Source: Oryzias latipes (Eukaryota > Chordata > Actinopteri > Beloniformes > Adrianichthyidae). Taken from it: a DNA stretch of 64,000 nt. Positions 12,365 to 23,247 of the stretch are shown here, one piece after another. The number at the start of each line of letters is the position of its first letter. Positions within the stretch are counted from its first letter, which is position 1. The stretch spans positions 6,429,307 through 6,493,306 of the forward strand of contig NC_019866.2 in assembly GCF_002234675.1 (NCBI RefSeq), given 5' to 3'. The notes under the pieces are model-generated. The model was not told where the DNA came from. It ran no database searches and saw only the letters and a list, made by a program, of their open reading frames with translations. The position numbers and the translations under genes are program-made.

Positions 12365-12828
12365 TGCTGACCCAAAGCACATAAAAAACAGGAACTGCCT
12401 CGATAAAACCAGAAACCACAGAAGAAGAAGAAGAACTCGACATCACATTCTGTGATCATCATCAACAGTAGGCTGAGCCTTCACTTCAGCAACACCAAAT
12501 GGGCAAGGCACATTTTCTTTAAATAAAACATAAAGTACCAACTCAAACTAATCTTCCCCAGATGGCAATGCAGGTAACATAACTAAATGAGCTACTGGTC
12601 AGGTATACACATGTCCGTTTATCTAAACATTAACCAACTGGATGTGTCCATCATCACTCTAATGAATCTTGACAACTCTATATTTGTAAAGAGTTCTGAA
12701 GTGGCTGAATGCCGTTTCTGTCCAGTTTGCAGGATGAGGAAGTATTCCTGAAGGAATCTTGCCCAAAAGTGGTCAGCAAGTACCTGTGAGTGCTGTCAAC
12801 GTCTCCGACTCAGGATCTTTGTGTTTGG
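12365..12828. other. unassigned sequence after the GC-rich insert
   Basis: About 460 bases with no gene and no repeat that I recognise. It contains a short GAAGAAGAAGAAG stretch near 12420. Confidence 0.4.
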
Positions 12829-13615
12829 ATAGACTCAATTTATTCAATTTTTGCATTGTACTACATTTTTTTAAAAAACCATTATCTCCGGATAGATAGA
12901 TTTGACCTAAATATGGAGATTCTGTATATGCATACATGCTCCTGACCACTTGGCTATATTGTCCTTGAAAAATATTTTAATGGATCTGGGTAAGTAAAGG
13001 TAAATAATCATAAACTTTTCACTAAAGGGGAACTTGGTGTAAATAAATGCAAAATGATGTTGACGTGATCGATGAACATGTAGGTCAGAAAAAAACAATG
13101 CCTGTTACGTCAGAAGGAAAGGACGATTTCATGATGAGGAAATTTTTGTTGATGAGCTTTGACAACCAACTTTAACACTGACCTACAAAATAAATGAAAA
13201 CATTTTGTTTTTTTCTTTCATCCATCACTCTTTCTACCTTGTACTTGTCAGGGTGGAATTGGGTGAAACTGGACTTGTCAGATCAGATGACTTTTGTTCT
13301 CCGCTCCTGCTCATTCCAGTCTTTACTGGGCAAACAGACACCTTGTTAGTTTGCTCATAGATTTGTTTTCACTACAAAGAAGTTTATCTTGGGCTAAACC
13401 TTTTTTTCTAAAGCTTGTTTGATTCTTTTTCACCTAAAAGGCTGAAAGAGCATGCACTTACTTTCGCAATCAAGGTCAACACACTATAAAGATGAGGGTT
13501 CGGCATTATCCCTCATATATCAAGGAGTCCTCAAAAGTCTAATTTCTTTGTTTACAGGCAACTATTTATTCCAAAACTCAAGCAACTAACTTAATGTTAT
13601 CTAGGTTAGTAGCTT
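12829..13615. repeat. C1q-array upstream block, copy 2
   Basis: Aligns along its length with 217-1000 (for example GACTCAATTTATTC, GTTACGTCAGAAGGAAAGGA, ACACCTTGTTAGTTTGCTCA and GGTCAACACACTATAAAG). It precedes intact C1q gene B. Homology ends at the GGTTAGTA motif near 13608, after which unrelated inserts begin. Confidence 0.8.
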
Positions 13616-13668
13616 ATGGAGCCCCCCAGGTGCCAGTGGTTAAAAAAGAAAATTGATTTATCAATTGA

Positions 13669-13871
13669 GGTCGTACTGTTGCGCAATCGTGCGCATGCAC
13701 ACATTGCTTAGAGACTTCCGTTGGTAGTTTATTCATACATGACTGGTGTTTGACCTGCAGGAAGTGTTTGGGGACCTGCGACTAATGATGACGTCACACT
13801 ATTTGATTGGCTGTATGTTGGTCCAATGACGTGTAAGATAGTGATTGGTGTGGACTAATTACAGTACGACC
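13669..13871. mobile_element. small inverted-repeat element (MITE candidate)
   Basis: Bounded by an 11-base perfect inverted repeat, GGTCGTACTGT at 13669-13679 and ACAGTACGACC at 13861-13871, and 203 bp long. The interior has no coding frame. No clear target-site duplication was found, so the superfamily is unknown. It is absent from the other copies of the array unit. Confidence 0.5.
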
Positions 13872-13919
13872 GTGGAACAAATTGCGAGTTCTTTTGAAAG
13901 CAAACAAATCTGTGGCATA

Positions 13920-14340
13920 GAGCCAGATGATCTGGGGGGTATTCCAGAAGACACAATTAAACTACCCTGACTTTAACCCTGAACTCTGAATTCACATGAT
14001 TGTTTGCACGGTTTCTCAGGACTGTTCATTCAAAGCCGCCTCCGCCCGTCCCAAAGCCCGTCTCTGCCTGGATGTACAGTTCTTCTGAGTCCGGCAGCCC
14101 GCTCATGCAGAACAGGCGAACGGACTGCGCACACTGTAACAAGCACCCTCCCCTGCCTGCAAACAGAAGCTACGAGTCCAACTGCTCTGCTTAGGGATGT
14201 GCACATGCAACTTGCGTGCAAGCACGATTAAGCAATACAAGGACAATTTATTCATATGTAGACACGGTTTACTGATCTCTGCGCACGTATATCAGATTTT
14301 TTTTTTTTAACAACTGGCACTTGTAGAGCTCAGAGAAGCC
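13920..14340. repeat. repeat-like insertion before C1q gene B
   Basis: This stretch breaks the homology between array units. It contains GGGGTATTCCAGAAG followed by AACCCTGAACTCTGAATTCA, wording that recurs in a common fish repeat. No protein resemblance and no clear ends. Confidence 0.35.
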
Positions 14341-14558
14341 ATGCCAAAGTAGTTGATTTCAAAGACTTTTTTATTTTAATTGTTCACTTTGACTTGGACT
14401 AACTAAAACCTATTAAGTAAATATTGCCTAACATTTGTCTTCCCACACTGGGAAAATCATTTATCTCATCTTCAACCTCTTGAGGATTTTACAGCAACTC
14501 AGAGCAAAAGGGGGAGGTCCTGAAACTGGAATTTGTTGTTTTGCACAATGTCAAAAAG

Positions 14559-14567
14559 CATAAAAGG
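14559..14567 (+). promoter_or_regulatory. TATA-like box of C1q gene B
   Basis: CATAAAAGG, 51 bases before the ATG. The same box with nearly the same spacing precedes every C1q copy with an intact 5' end. The preceding 200 bases are also conserved among units, including GGGAGGTCCTGAA(A/G)CTGGAATTT. Confidence 0.65.
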
Positions 14568-14609
14568 CGAGAGAATTCTCAACACAATCAAAAACACAAG
14601 ACAGCAAAA

Positions 14610-15426
14610 ATGGAGAAGATTGTCCTGGTTATGATGTTGGGCTGCTGCTTCTGTGTTACTGAAAACAATGAAAAAGGTGGTCAAAACTCTGGATCAACAA
14701 GCTCAGGCGACATCTGTTGCTTTACAACCATTGCTCAAACTGTCGGCGCGCTGGGGGAGAAAGTGGCAAACATGGCAGACAAGATAACACTTTTGGAGAC
14801 CAGAGTCCAAAACTCTGACAGAGAAGTGCTGGAGCTCCGGAGCCTCATTGGAGGTAAACATGTGCTATTGAAATTATGTGCCGGAGTGAATTCTAACTCT
14901 TGATGTTTTTTGGTCATTCCAGGTACTCCACGGGTGGCTTTCTCTGCGGCTCTAAGGGATTCTGGCTCTGGGAACATTGGACCTTTTACCACTTCTACTC
15001 CACTTAAGTATAAAAGGATTTTTTCCAACTATGGTGATTGCTACAACCCTTCCACAGGTATGCACTAAAACAGAGCAAATTAAAAGATTTACATTGATGT
15101 AAACCCAAACAGAGTAATCAAGTATCCGTATTTGTACAGGAGTCTTCACTGCAACGGTCAACGGGGTGTACTTCTTCAGATTCTCCATGTTTAATAACCT
15201 CAGTCCCACTCCCAACTCTGTTGTTATACTTAAAAAGAATGATCAGCTGTTGACAGCTGTCTGGGACGTCAGCGGAACTGACAGCAATGACATGGGAAGC
15301 AACGCTGTGGTCATTCCACTGAAGGTGGGAGACAACGTCTATGTGGAACTGCAGGAAAACAGGCTTGTCTATGATGACGGGGCAAACTATAACACCTTCA
15401 GTGGTTTTCTGCTCTTCCCTGTGTAA
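14610..15426 (+). CDS. secreted C1q-domain protein, gene B
   Basis: Three exons: 14610-14853, 14923-15057 and 15140-15426, all GT-AG with both introns in phase 1. They encode 221 aa. Residues 1-17 are a signal peptide (MEKIVLVMMLGCCFCVT). Residues about 35-80 form a short coiled coil (VGALGEKVANMADKITLLE) where collagen would sit in classical C1q. Residues about 83-221 are the globular C1q domain, with PRVAFSAAL, NGVYFFRFSM, VWDVSGTD, GDNVYVEL and the terminal FSGFLLFPV. Teleosts carry many such genes, which make secreted trimers used as pattern-recognition or lectin-like proteins. That function is inferred from the family. The start is chosen for the signal peptide and the conserved TATA spacing; an upstream in-frame ATG at 14541 lies before the TATA box. 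Confidence 0.92.
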
Positions 15427-15667
15427 TTAGATTTTCACACTTTGAATTCATTTTAAAATAATTATACCATATTGAACGAATGGTGTCGGTTTGATGAAGG
15501 ATGTATCAAAAATTAACTTTGAAATGCAAGGATTTTGGGTTTTATTCAGTGAGTCTTGAACATGGTTTATCCCCACTAAGCAGCAAATGCTACTGCCACC
15601 TGCTGACCAATCACTGTAAAAGACAAAACATACTCTGTTTTAAGCTACAGCACCTGCTTTTTGTAAC

Positions 15668-15673
15668 AATAAA
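15668..15673 (+). terminator. poly(A) signal of C1q gene B
   Basis: AATAAA 242 bases after the stop codon. The matching signal in gene F is at 31604-31609, and the surrounding AACAATAAAATCTGTCC is conserved between the two units. Confidence 0.65.
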
Positions 15674-15699
15674 ATCTGTCCAACACAAGAGGTCTTCAG

Positions 15700-16289
15700 T
15701 TCTTATTTGTTTGCTCAGCTGCTGGACAGGACAAGTTTAAAACAAGACTCATAAAAAAACATGTCATCATGGTTTCAAATCCTTCAGAGCTCCCAAGGGT
15801 CCCCCTTCCTAAACCAGTATATGTTCAGACCCGTCTAAAGATCTCCGGAGAACATCTATATGATCCAGAGGAGGATTGGAAGAAGGAAATGTGATCTGAT
15901 ATAACCAAAAACTATTAGGTATTAATGCCACTTACCGTGTTGGGCATTAATACCTAAGGAAGAATATTAAGTTGCTTCTCAAAAAACCATGGGCATTGTG
16001 AAGCATGAAGGAGTGGCAACATTTTAAAGTTCTGGAGTGGTTTGGCCCAGCAAAGTCCGGTTCAATATCAGAAAAAATTTTCATGGACCGCAGCAATGCT
16101 AAGAGGCTGAGAGAGAACTTTTATTTTGGTACATATGACACTGTACATCACACAGGTGTCTTCATCCTCTCCCCTTCCCACACTCATGGTGCAAAAAAGA
16201 AGTAAACACAACAGGCAGAAATAACTACGGTAATAAATAAGGGTGAAACAACAAAACTGCTAGATGAAAGGACACATAGGAAAAAAAGA
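15700..16289. other. C1q unit B 3' flank with Tc1-like remnant
   Basis: Conserved flank shared with the other units (AGAGCTCCCAAGG, CAGTATATGTTCAGACCCGTCTAAA). Around 15985-16070 a degenerate piece matching the Tc1-type transposase remnant of unit F (31890-32080) is present, for example GAAGCATGAAGGAGTGGCAAC. That remnant was therefore already in the unit before it was duplicated. No gene otherwise. Confidence 0.5.
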
Positions 16290-16989
16290 AACTTCAGTCC
16301 CACTCCCAACTCTGTAAGTTTTAAAAAGAGTGATCAGTTGTTGACGTCTGTCTGAGATGTCAGCGGAACCGACAGCAATGACATGGGAAGCAACGCTGTA
16401 GTCATCCCACTGAAGGTGGGAGACAACGTCTATGTGGAACTGTGGGAAAACAGGCTTGTCTATGATGACGGGGCGAACTATAACACCTTCAGTCAACTAC
16501 CCCTGGCTGCAGCCTGCAGAAGTGTCTCCGGCTCGACTCGCGCCTTTGACTGTCCCCACAACCACGGCTGGATGAAGCTCGTCTGCTGGACTTTTATATA
16601 TGTAGTTGTAGATTTAGATAAGTTAATTCTTCTCTAAGAGTTCTGGTAAATCGTCTGTCCGTCCTGGGGGAGGATCCCTCCTTCATGTGGGCACCCCTGA
16701 GGTTTCTTCGTTTTTTCCGGAATCCGGTTTTTTTGGGAGTTTTTCCTTACCGCGAAGGGGGGTCTAAGGGCAGGGATGCCAGTATAGCTTAGTCAGTTTG
16801 TTAGTTCATTTTAGTATTTTTCTATTGAACTCTTTGTATTCGTGATCCTTTTGATTTCATGTTTTACTTCGAAGCCCATCGAGACGACTGTTGTTGTGAT
16901 TTTGGGCTATACAAATAAAATTGAATTGAATTGAATTGAAGTGCAGCCAGGGCTTACTCCCTTCAGTGGCTTTCTGCTCTTCCCTATGT
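16290..16989 (+). pseudogene. C1q exon-3 relic (copy D), split by a LINE tail
   Basis: Only exon 3 is left. 16290-16496 matches TVNG-less C1q sequence from the SPTPNS region through GDNVYVELWENRLVYDDGANYNTF, with internal damage including an early stop. The final FSGFLLFP part resumes at 16965-16989. The gap holds the LINE fragment described separately. Its 3' flank (to about 17135) matches the other C1q units. The absence of exons 1 and 2 shows it arose by a partial unit duplication or a deletion. Confidence 0.85.
16497..16964 (+). mobile_element. L2-type LINE 3' end (truncated)
   Basis: The right end reads GGGCTATACAAATAAAATTG followed by GAATTGAATTGAA, the classic 3' terminus of fish L2-clade elements. 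Upstream is the associated 3' UTR (GGAGTTTTTCCTTACCGCGA). It is 5'-truncated with no complete ORF. CTTCAGT occurs at both junctions with the C1q relic (ACACCTTCAGT and CCCTTCAGTGG), a plausible 7-base target duplication. Confidence 0.75.
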
Positions 16990-17135
16990 AATTAGAATTT
17001 CACATTTTGTATTCATTTTAAAATTATATTACCACATTGATCTAATGATGTCAGTTTGATAAAGGATGTTTTAAAAATTAGCTTTTAAATGCCAGGATTT
17101 TGGTTGTAATTCAGTGAGTCTTGAACTTAGTTTTT

Positions 17136-17402
17136 CCTAGGGGTGTGTGTATTGGCAAGAGTCAGGTGATACAATATGTATTCCGATATTGTACCGGAAC
17201 CAATTTTTTTTAAAGAATGAATGTAAAAACTCTACCTGAACATCAATATGTCTGTCATGGTGCCTGTCAGACTCCTCCTCCTCCAGCTCTGCCTGCTCTG
17301 CTCCCTGATTGCCACCAGCTGACTTCACTCACCTCATCTGCCATGCTGCTTAAGGAGACCTCTCTCATCAGTTCAACCCCATAATGCACATCGCACATTG
17401 GG
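17136..17402. repeat. unassigned repeat fragments upstream of the Nimb-type LINE
   Basis: Begins GGTGTGTGTATTGGCAAGAG with GATATTGTACCGGAACC, wording seen in dispersed fish repeats. It is followed by a CTCCTCCTCC-containing stretch. No coding resemblance. Confidence 0.35.
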
Positions 17403-18291
17403 GTGGGGTGGGACAGGACAGATGTTAATGGTGAGGTATTGGAAGATTTGATGGATGAATTACACTTGGTGTGTCTCAATGATGGGAGAGGAACAAGAAT
17501 CGATATTCGAACAGGGAATATGTCAGCACTAGATCTTACTTTTGTTTCAAATGTCTTGGCAGGGTGTTGTGAGTGGGATGTATACAAAAGCACAATGGGG
17601 AGTGACCATTATCCTGTGTTCTCTAGGGTTGGTGGAGAAAGAGAACCACCAAGTAATGGAAAGGAAGGAAGATGGCTTTTTCATAAAGCAAAATGGGATG
17701 AATTTACTTGTATGTGTGAGGAGGAATAGTCAAACATTAGTATGGAGAGTACAGCTGAAGAAATGGAAAAGAAAATTAGAAATGTAATTCCAAGACAATT
17801 CCAAGAAGTAAAGCAACTATGACGAGGGGAAATATTCCATGGTGGACTGAAGACTGCAAGATAGCAGTTAAGAATAGGAATAAGTGTTTGAAACTCTGAA
17901 AACCGACTCACACATGTGAAAATCTGTTGAATTATATGAGACTTTGAGCACAGGCAAGAAGGATTATTAAAAAGGAGAAAAGGGAGTACTGGAGGGTTTT
18001 TTGTGATAAAATTGATCGAACAACTCCAGTAAGTACGGTTTGGGGAATGATTAGAAAAATGAAGGGTTTAAAGAGGGAATAACAATATCCAGTATTGAAA
18101 ATGGATGATGACTTGGCGATATCGGATATGGATAAAGCAGAAATGTTGGCTAAAATATTTCTGAGAAGTCAAAGTAATGAGAATTTGTCAGGATATACGA
18201 AAGGGAGGAGAGATGAAATTAGGGAATGGCACTACAAGGAATTTGATGGCAACACTTATTTGACAACTATGCTCCGTTTACCTACTTTCAA

Positions 18292-19894
18292 TTGGATTTA
18301 GCACTACATAAATCTAAAATAACATTACCCGGTAGGGATGGTATAAGTTGTGTTATGTTAAAACATTTAGGTAGGAAAATGAAGTTGAAATTATTGGACA
18401 TGTATAATAGAATCTGGTGTGACGGTAAATTGCCAAATAATTGGAAAGAGGCTGTGATAATTCCTGTATTAAAACCTGGGAAAGATCCAAGCAGCCCAGA
18501 AAATTACAGGCCCATAGCACTCACACAAAAGTGATGGAAAGAATGATAAATGAGAGATTGTATTTTTTCACACTTTTATTTCAGACTCATGTGGTCCATA
18601 GAAAAAAGATACAAATACAGCATACATAATAAAAATTAAAAAGATATAAATTAAAAAGAGTATAATCGCTGTATCCAGTGTTTCCTCAGGGCAGAAGTGT
18701 AGCGGCATGAGCTTCTTTTGGATCAGTCAGAGACATGATAATTGAGTTCTTAGATTTGTCCAGGCGTTCCATGAGGCTGTATGTAAGCTTACGCAGTAGA
18801 GCTTCACAGGTGGGGATGTGAGCATCCACAAACAGCTGACTGGCTCTGTACCACCTGGGCACCTGAAGCAGAAGCCTAAAAGCATCATTTTAGGCCACTA
18901 AGAATTTGCGGTATTATTTCCTGGAAAGTAAAAAATTTGCTGTCCCCATATCAGAATGGTTTTAGGAAAGGTCAAGGGACAATGGACCCTGTAATCTGCC
19001 TAGAAGCAGACATTAGGAAATCCCAAGGAGATAAAGAATATTTGGTGGCAGAATTTTTTGATATAGAAAAGGCTTACGATATGGTCTGGAAAGAGGGTTT
19101 ATTGATAAAATTAGGTAGGTTAGGACTTCATGGAAGAACCTATAATTGGATTAAGGGGTTTTTAATTGATAGATATGTTCAAGTTAGTATATGAAAGTCC
19201 TTTTCTGATAGGTACGTAGTGGATAATGGAACCCCACAAGGTAGTGTGATGAGCCCTGTGCTGTTTTCAATTATGATTAATGATATATTTAATTCAATTG
19301 GATGCAAATTTGGGAAAACATTATTTGCAGATGATGGAGCCTTGTGGAAGAGGGGAAGAAATATTCATTATGTGGAGAGAAAGATACAAGATGTGATTAC
19401 GGAGGTGGAAAACTGGTCTTATGACTGGGGATTCAAATTTTCAGTGACTAAAACAAAATGCATGATTTTTATTAGGAAACGTGGAACTGTTTTGAACTTA
19501 AGGTTATATGGAGAAGCAATTGAGCAAGTACATAGTTTTAGGTATCTGGGTGTTATATTGGATACAAAATTGAAATGGAGAGAGTACATTGATAGTATAG
19601 TAGGGAGATGTAAGAAAGTCATAAATATAATAAGATGCTTGAAAGGGACTGGGTGGGGAGCTAGTGCACAGGCTCTAAAACAAATATATTACAATGATTA
19701 GGTCAGTCACAGATTATGGCATTATTGTTTACAATACAGCGTGCAAAACGCTGTTACACAAGATAGAAGTCATCCAAAATCAGGCTTTGAGAATATGCAC
19801 TGGGGCTATGAGGTCAACTCCTGCTGTGTCATTACAAGTTGAAATGGGGGATCTACCATTGAAATTAAACAGCTGCTGCTTAACTATTGGGTGA
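18292..19894 (+). pseudogene. reverse transcriptase of the I-clade LINE, interrupted
   Basis: The fingers region is at 18292-18534 (GRDGISCVMLKHLGRK, then WKEAVIIPVLKPGKDPSSPE). An unrelated LINE fragment follows. Palm motifs resume at 18937: PYQNGFRKGQGTMDP, AEFFDIEKAYDMVW with the first catalytic Asp, NGTPQGSVMSPVLFS, and the DD box in TLFADDGALWK at about 19318-19350. The thumb runs to about 19890 with ERYLGV-like FRYLGVILDTKLKW. A stop near 19192 and frame changes near 19700 break it. Confidence 0.8.
18560..18915 (-). mobile_element. 3' end of another LINE nested in the I-clade LINE
   Basis: Read on the - strand it encodes a reverse-transcriptase C-terminal tail (VPRWYRASQLFVDAHIPTCE, then ALLRKLTYSLMERLDKS and NSIIMSLTDP). 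A stop follows at about 18700, then a 3' UTR runs to about 18560. Wording of this type recurs in fish LINE proteins. It separates two parts of the host LINE's reverse transcriptase. Exact ends and target duplication are not clear. Confidence 0.6.
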
Positions 19895-19963
19895 AAACAC
19901 AGGGTTGTGTAGGTGTAGAGAACATGGTTAGGAGAGCTACTGATCCTTGTTGGTAAAGGGATA

Positions 19964-21040
19964 ATGAACGAAAGTGCTGCTTGGAAATTAGCTAGGTTAG
20001 TGAGAAAAGCAAATATTCCTGGTAAAACCCTAGTTAAGACGTTTTTGTACCCGACCACTCCTTTTTGGGTTTTTCCAACCGTACAAGTGGATTCGTATTT
20101 CCATAGAACAATGGAGGATAGAAAAGGGAAGGGAAACTGGGATGAGATAACAGCAGACAGATTAGACACAGTCGATGCTTCATTTATTCCCATATACACA
20201 GATGGATCTAAAGACCCAGAAACAATGAGAACTGGTTTTTCTTTCTGTATCCCTAAATTGGACAAATATGTTGGAATTAAGACGTCAAAGGATCTTTCAG
20301 TTTTTGCAGTTGAAATGTTGGCAAAATCATATAGTTTACACTGGTTAGAACAGAACAGAATTGGAGATGGTATAATTTGTTCAGATTCGTTGTCAGCTTT
20401 GATATCTCTGAAGTCTTACTATTCTGAGAGCAGATCAGATATGTTATATGAAATTTATGAGAGTTTGTTCAGGTTGGCAAACTTGAAAATAAACATTAGA
20501 TTTATGTGGATACAAGCACATAGGGGGGTGGAGGGAAATGAAATGGCTGATTTCCTGGCAAAAAGGGCATTGAAACGGGGTATGGAGATAGAAATTCCAT
20601 TAGGTAGAATGGAAATTAGGGCAATTATTAGGAGGCGTATTATGGAAGAATGGCAGACACAATGGGAGAGGGAGAGGAAAGGTCAACATTTATTTAGTAT
20701 TCAGGAAAAAGTAGGGAGAGGTATGAATGTCAGAGTAAACACCAGAGATCACGACATAATATCAAGGTTGAGGATGGGACACACTGGTTTAAATAATACA
20801 TTACATCTGATAGGGAAACACCCAACTGGTTTGTGTGAGTGTGGGAAAGGGGAAGAGTCAGTGGAGCATGTTCAATGGCATTGTGAACGGTATAGGGAGG
20901 AAAGACAACAACTGGAAAGTAGGGTACGGATAATAGAGGGTGAACAGCTAACTTTAAAGAAGCTTTTGGGAGGGGAGGAGAATTTAAATGGTGTAATTAT
21001 AGGTTTTTTGAAAATAACTAGGTTATTGAGGAGAATTTAG
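19964..21040 (+). CDS. RNase H and zinc-knuckle region of the I-clade LINE
   Basis: An uninterrupted 358-codon frame. The RNase H fold shows all four acidic positions: IPIYTDGSKD, VFAVEMLAKS, ICSDSLSAL, and the closing WIQAHRGVEGNEMADFLA, which also supplies the conserved His. A basic linker follows, then a CECGKGEESVEHVQWHC knuckle at about residues 286-302. In the family this domain removes RNA from the RNA-DNA hybrid during retrotransposition. Here it is the C-terminal part of a broken polyprotein, so the ATG at 19964 is probably not a natural start. The frame is open by chance or recent age. Confidence 0.75.
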   Translation: MNESAAWKLARLVRKANIPGKTLVKTFLYPTTPFWVFPTVQVDSYFHRTMEDRKGKGNWDEITADRLDTVDASFIPIYTDGSKDPETMRTGFSFCIPKLDKYVGIKTSKDLSVFAVEMLAKSYSLHWLEQNRIGDGIICSDSLSALISLKSYYSESRSDMLYEIYESLFRLANLKINIRFMWIQAHRGVEGNEMADFLAKRALKRGMEIEIPLGRMEIRAIIRRRIMEEWQTQWERERKGQHLFSIQEKVGRGMNVRVNTRDHDIISRLRMGHTGLNNTLHLIGKHPTGLCECGKGEESVEHVQWHCERYREERQQLESRVRIIEGEQLTLKKLLGGEENLNGVIIGFLKITRLLRRI

Positions 21041-21309
21041 GGGTGGTTTTTTTTTTTGTTAGTTAAATTTGGTTAGGTAATCCTCACTCTGACCCACATT
21101 CCAACACAGTAGGTAGCGGTAATGCACCTTCACGTTGGTGCCTCCCGCCAATAAAATCACGAGAAGAAGAAGTTCAACACTAGTTCGTTACCCCTTATGG
21201 TGACTATGCCTGGTCTTAAGTTTATGCTCTCCAAACTCTTGTCTTGTTCCAAGCCTCAAACTAATTATTGCTTTTTGTCTCAGGATTACCAGCACCTCAC
21301 GAGAGTTGC

Positions 21310-21475
21310 TGATGCTGATCGCAATGCTAGCACTTTTAGCCACATTAGCATGACTAGCATAGTTAGCATACTCAGCATTTTGAGCAATGTGTTTTTCTGA
21401 GAGAGTTGATGATGCTGATCGCAATGCTAGCACTTTTAGTCACATTAGCATTGTTAGCATATTTAGCATAATTAT
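21310..21475. repeat. GCTAGCATTAGCAT-type minisatellite
   Basis: Two copies of a segment of about 100-110 bases (GATGCTGATCGCAATGCTAG, then ACTTTTAG-CACATTAGCAT) start near 21310 and 21413. They are joined by runs of TTAGCAT variants. It is followed at about 21505-21600 by a G-rich stretch with repeated GGGCG and GTGAGGG words. Confidence 0.6.
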
Positions 21476-21609
21476 CAAATGCAGCTTTGACTAGCCTTGA
21501 TCAAAGGTGGGCATTGAGGGCGGGGAGGGCGCTAAGGGCGGTGAGGGTTGTGAGGGCGGCGGTGGTACGTAGAGTTGGGCGTAGAAGGCGGGTTGCATCT
21601 GCGGGGCAT

Positions 21610-22140
21610 ACAACGTCGCTTGTGGCTTTAATTTTGATTATTGCTACAAAATCACATGCAACATACCGGTTTCATTAAGAGAAGCTGTTACCTCTGACAA
21701 ATCTGTCAGATATGATAGAATATTGTCCAACAGCACCGGTGGTGGTGGCAGATTTATTTTTCAAACCTGCCACAAAATTTAAGTTGGGAATGTTTGACCA
21801 TTTTCTGTTTGGACATGTGTAAATTTTTGGCAAAGATGCAGTGATGTGAGATCAAGTGGGGGTGCTGGAATGTGATCCAATTTCTGTTTTATTCTGCATT
21901 TGTTTTTCATTGTGTATGTTATTGTGAAAGTGGTTTGTGTCATTTACGTTTTTTTTTCTTGTCCAGATGTGTTGGATTAATGATTATGGGTGTGTCTAAA
22001 TAAATGAGGCAATCACTCCCAGCTGCCTTGTTGGCTCAGAGAAAGAGGAATTGTTTGGTGTGACTTATTTGATTCTGGAGAAATTTTACCCAGGTGAAGT
22101 TGACATGGTAGTCTTGGTAGCACGCAGCACCGCAGTGAAG
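21610..22140. other. unassigned sequence upstream of C1q gene C
   Basis: About 530 bases without a recognisable gene. Contains a GGTGGTGG run. From about 22150 the sequence aligns with the conserved upstream region of the other C1q genes. Confidence 0.4.
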
Positions 22141-22431
22141 TTACTAACCTGCTAACAAAACCATTCCAAGGTGGTTCATTTCAAGACTTTTTTACTTTAA
22201 TTGTTCACTTTGACTTGGACTAACAAAAACCTGTAAAGTAATTATTATTGCCTAACATTTCTCTTTCCACACTGGGAAAATCCTTAATTTAATCTTCCAC
22301 CTCTTGAGGATTTCACAGCAAATAAGAACAAAAGGGGGAGGTCCTGAAGCTGGAATTTCGAGTTTTGCACAATGTCACAAAGAATAAAAGGCAAGAGAAT
22401 TCTCAACACTCAAAAACACGGGAAAGCAGAA

Positions 22432-23247
22432 ATGGAGAAGATTGTCCTGGTTCTGGTGTTGGGCTGCTGCTTCTGTGTTGCTGAAAACAATGACAAAGGT
22501 GGTCAAAACTCTGGATCAACAAGCTCAGGCGACATATGTTGCTTCACAACCATTGCACAAACTGTCGGCTCGCTGGGGGAGAAAGTCGCAAACATGGCAG
22601 ACAAGATAACACTTTTGGAGACCAGGCTCCAAAACACTGACAGAGAAGTGCTGGAGCTCCGGAGCCTCATTGGAGGTATACGTGTTCTATTAAAATATGT
22701 GCTGGAGTGAATTCTAACTCTTGGTGTTATTTGGTCATTCCAGGTACTCCACGGGTGGCTTTTTCTGCTGCTCTCAGAGATTCTGGCTCTGGGAACATTG
22801 GACCTTTTACCACTTCTACTCCACTGAAGTATAAAAAGATTTTCTCCAACTATGGTGATTGCTACAACCCTTCCACAGGTATGCACTGAAACAGAGCAAA
22901 TTAAAAGATTTACATTGATGTAAATTTAAACTGAGTAATTAATTATCCACATTTGTACAGGAGTCTTCACTGCAACGGTCAACGGGGTGTACTTCTTCAG
23001 ATTCTCCATGTTTAATAACCTCAGTCCCACTCCCAGCTCTGTTGTTAGTCTTAAAAAGAATGATCAGCTGTTGACGTCTGTCTGGGACACCAGCGGAACT
23101 GACGGCAATGACATGGGAAGCAACGCTGTAGTCATCCAACTGAAGGTGGGAGACAACGTCTATGTGGAACTGGCAGAAAACAGGCTTGTCTATGATGACG
23201 GGATGAATTATAACACCTTCAGTGGCTTTCTGCTCTTCCCTGTATAA
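22432..23247 (+). CDS. secreted C1q-domain protein, gene C
   Basis: Three exons: 22432-22675, 22744-22878 and 22961-23247, the same sizes (244, 135 and 287 bases) and phases as genes B and F. They encode 221 aa. The signal peptide is MEKIVLVLVLGCCFCVAE. The Cys pair in GDICCFTTIAQ may crosslink chains. A short coiled coil follows, then the C1q domain from PRVAFSAALRDSGSG to FSGFLLFPV. Differences from B are few (for example IQLKVGDNVYVELAENR). A TATA-like AATAAAAGG lies 49 bases before the ATG and AATAAA at 23446-23451. It is directly followed by a degenerate duplicate of the MLCK 3' exons on the opposite strand. Its role as a secreted recognition protein is inferred from the family. Confidence 0.92.

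Larger units (their letters stand above)
17403..21175 (+). mobile_element. I-clade (Nimb-type) LINE, 5'-truncated
   Basis: Parts in order: the C-terminal half of an APE endonuclease (17403-17729; NMSALDLTFVSN, MGSDHYPVF); reverse transcriptase (about 18290-19900), with SPENYRPIALTQ, FDIEKAYD, NGTPQGSVMSP and FADDGALWK; an RNase H domain with a zinc knuckle (19964-21040); and a 3' UTR containing CAGTAGGTAGCGGTAATGCA, ending at about 21175 in GAAGAAGAAG. RNase H after the reverse transcriptase, plus a (GAA)n tail, is typical of I/Nimb LINEs in fish. It lacks the ORF1 and endonuclease N-terminus, carries several frameshifts, and is split at about 18560-18915 by another LINE piece. Confidence 0.85.
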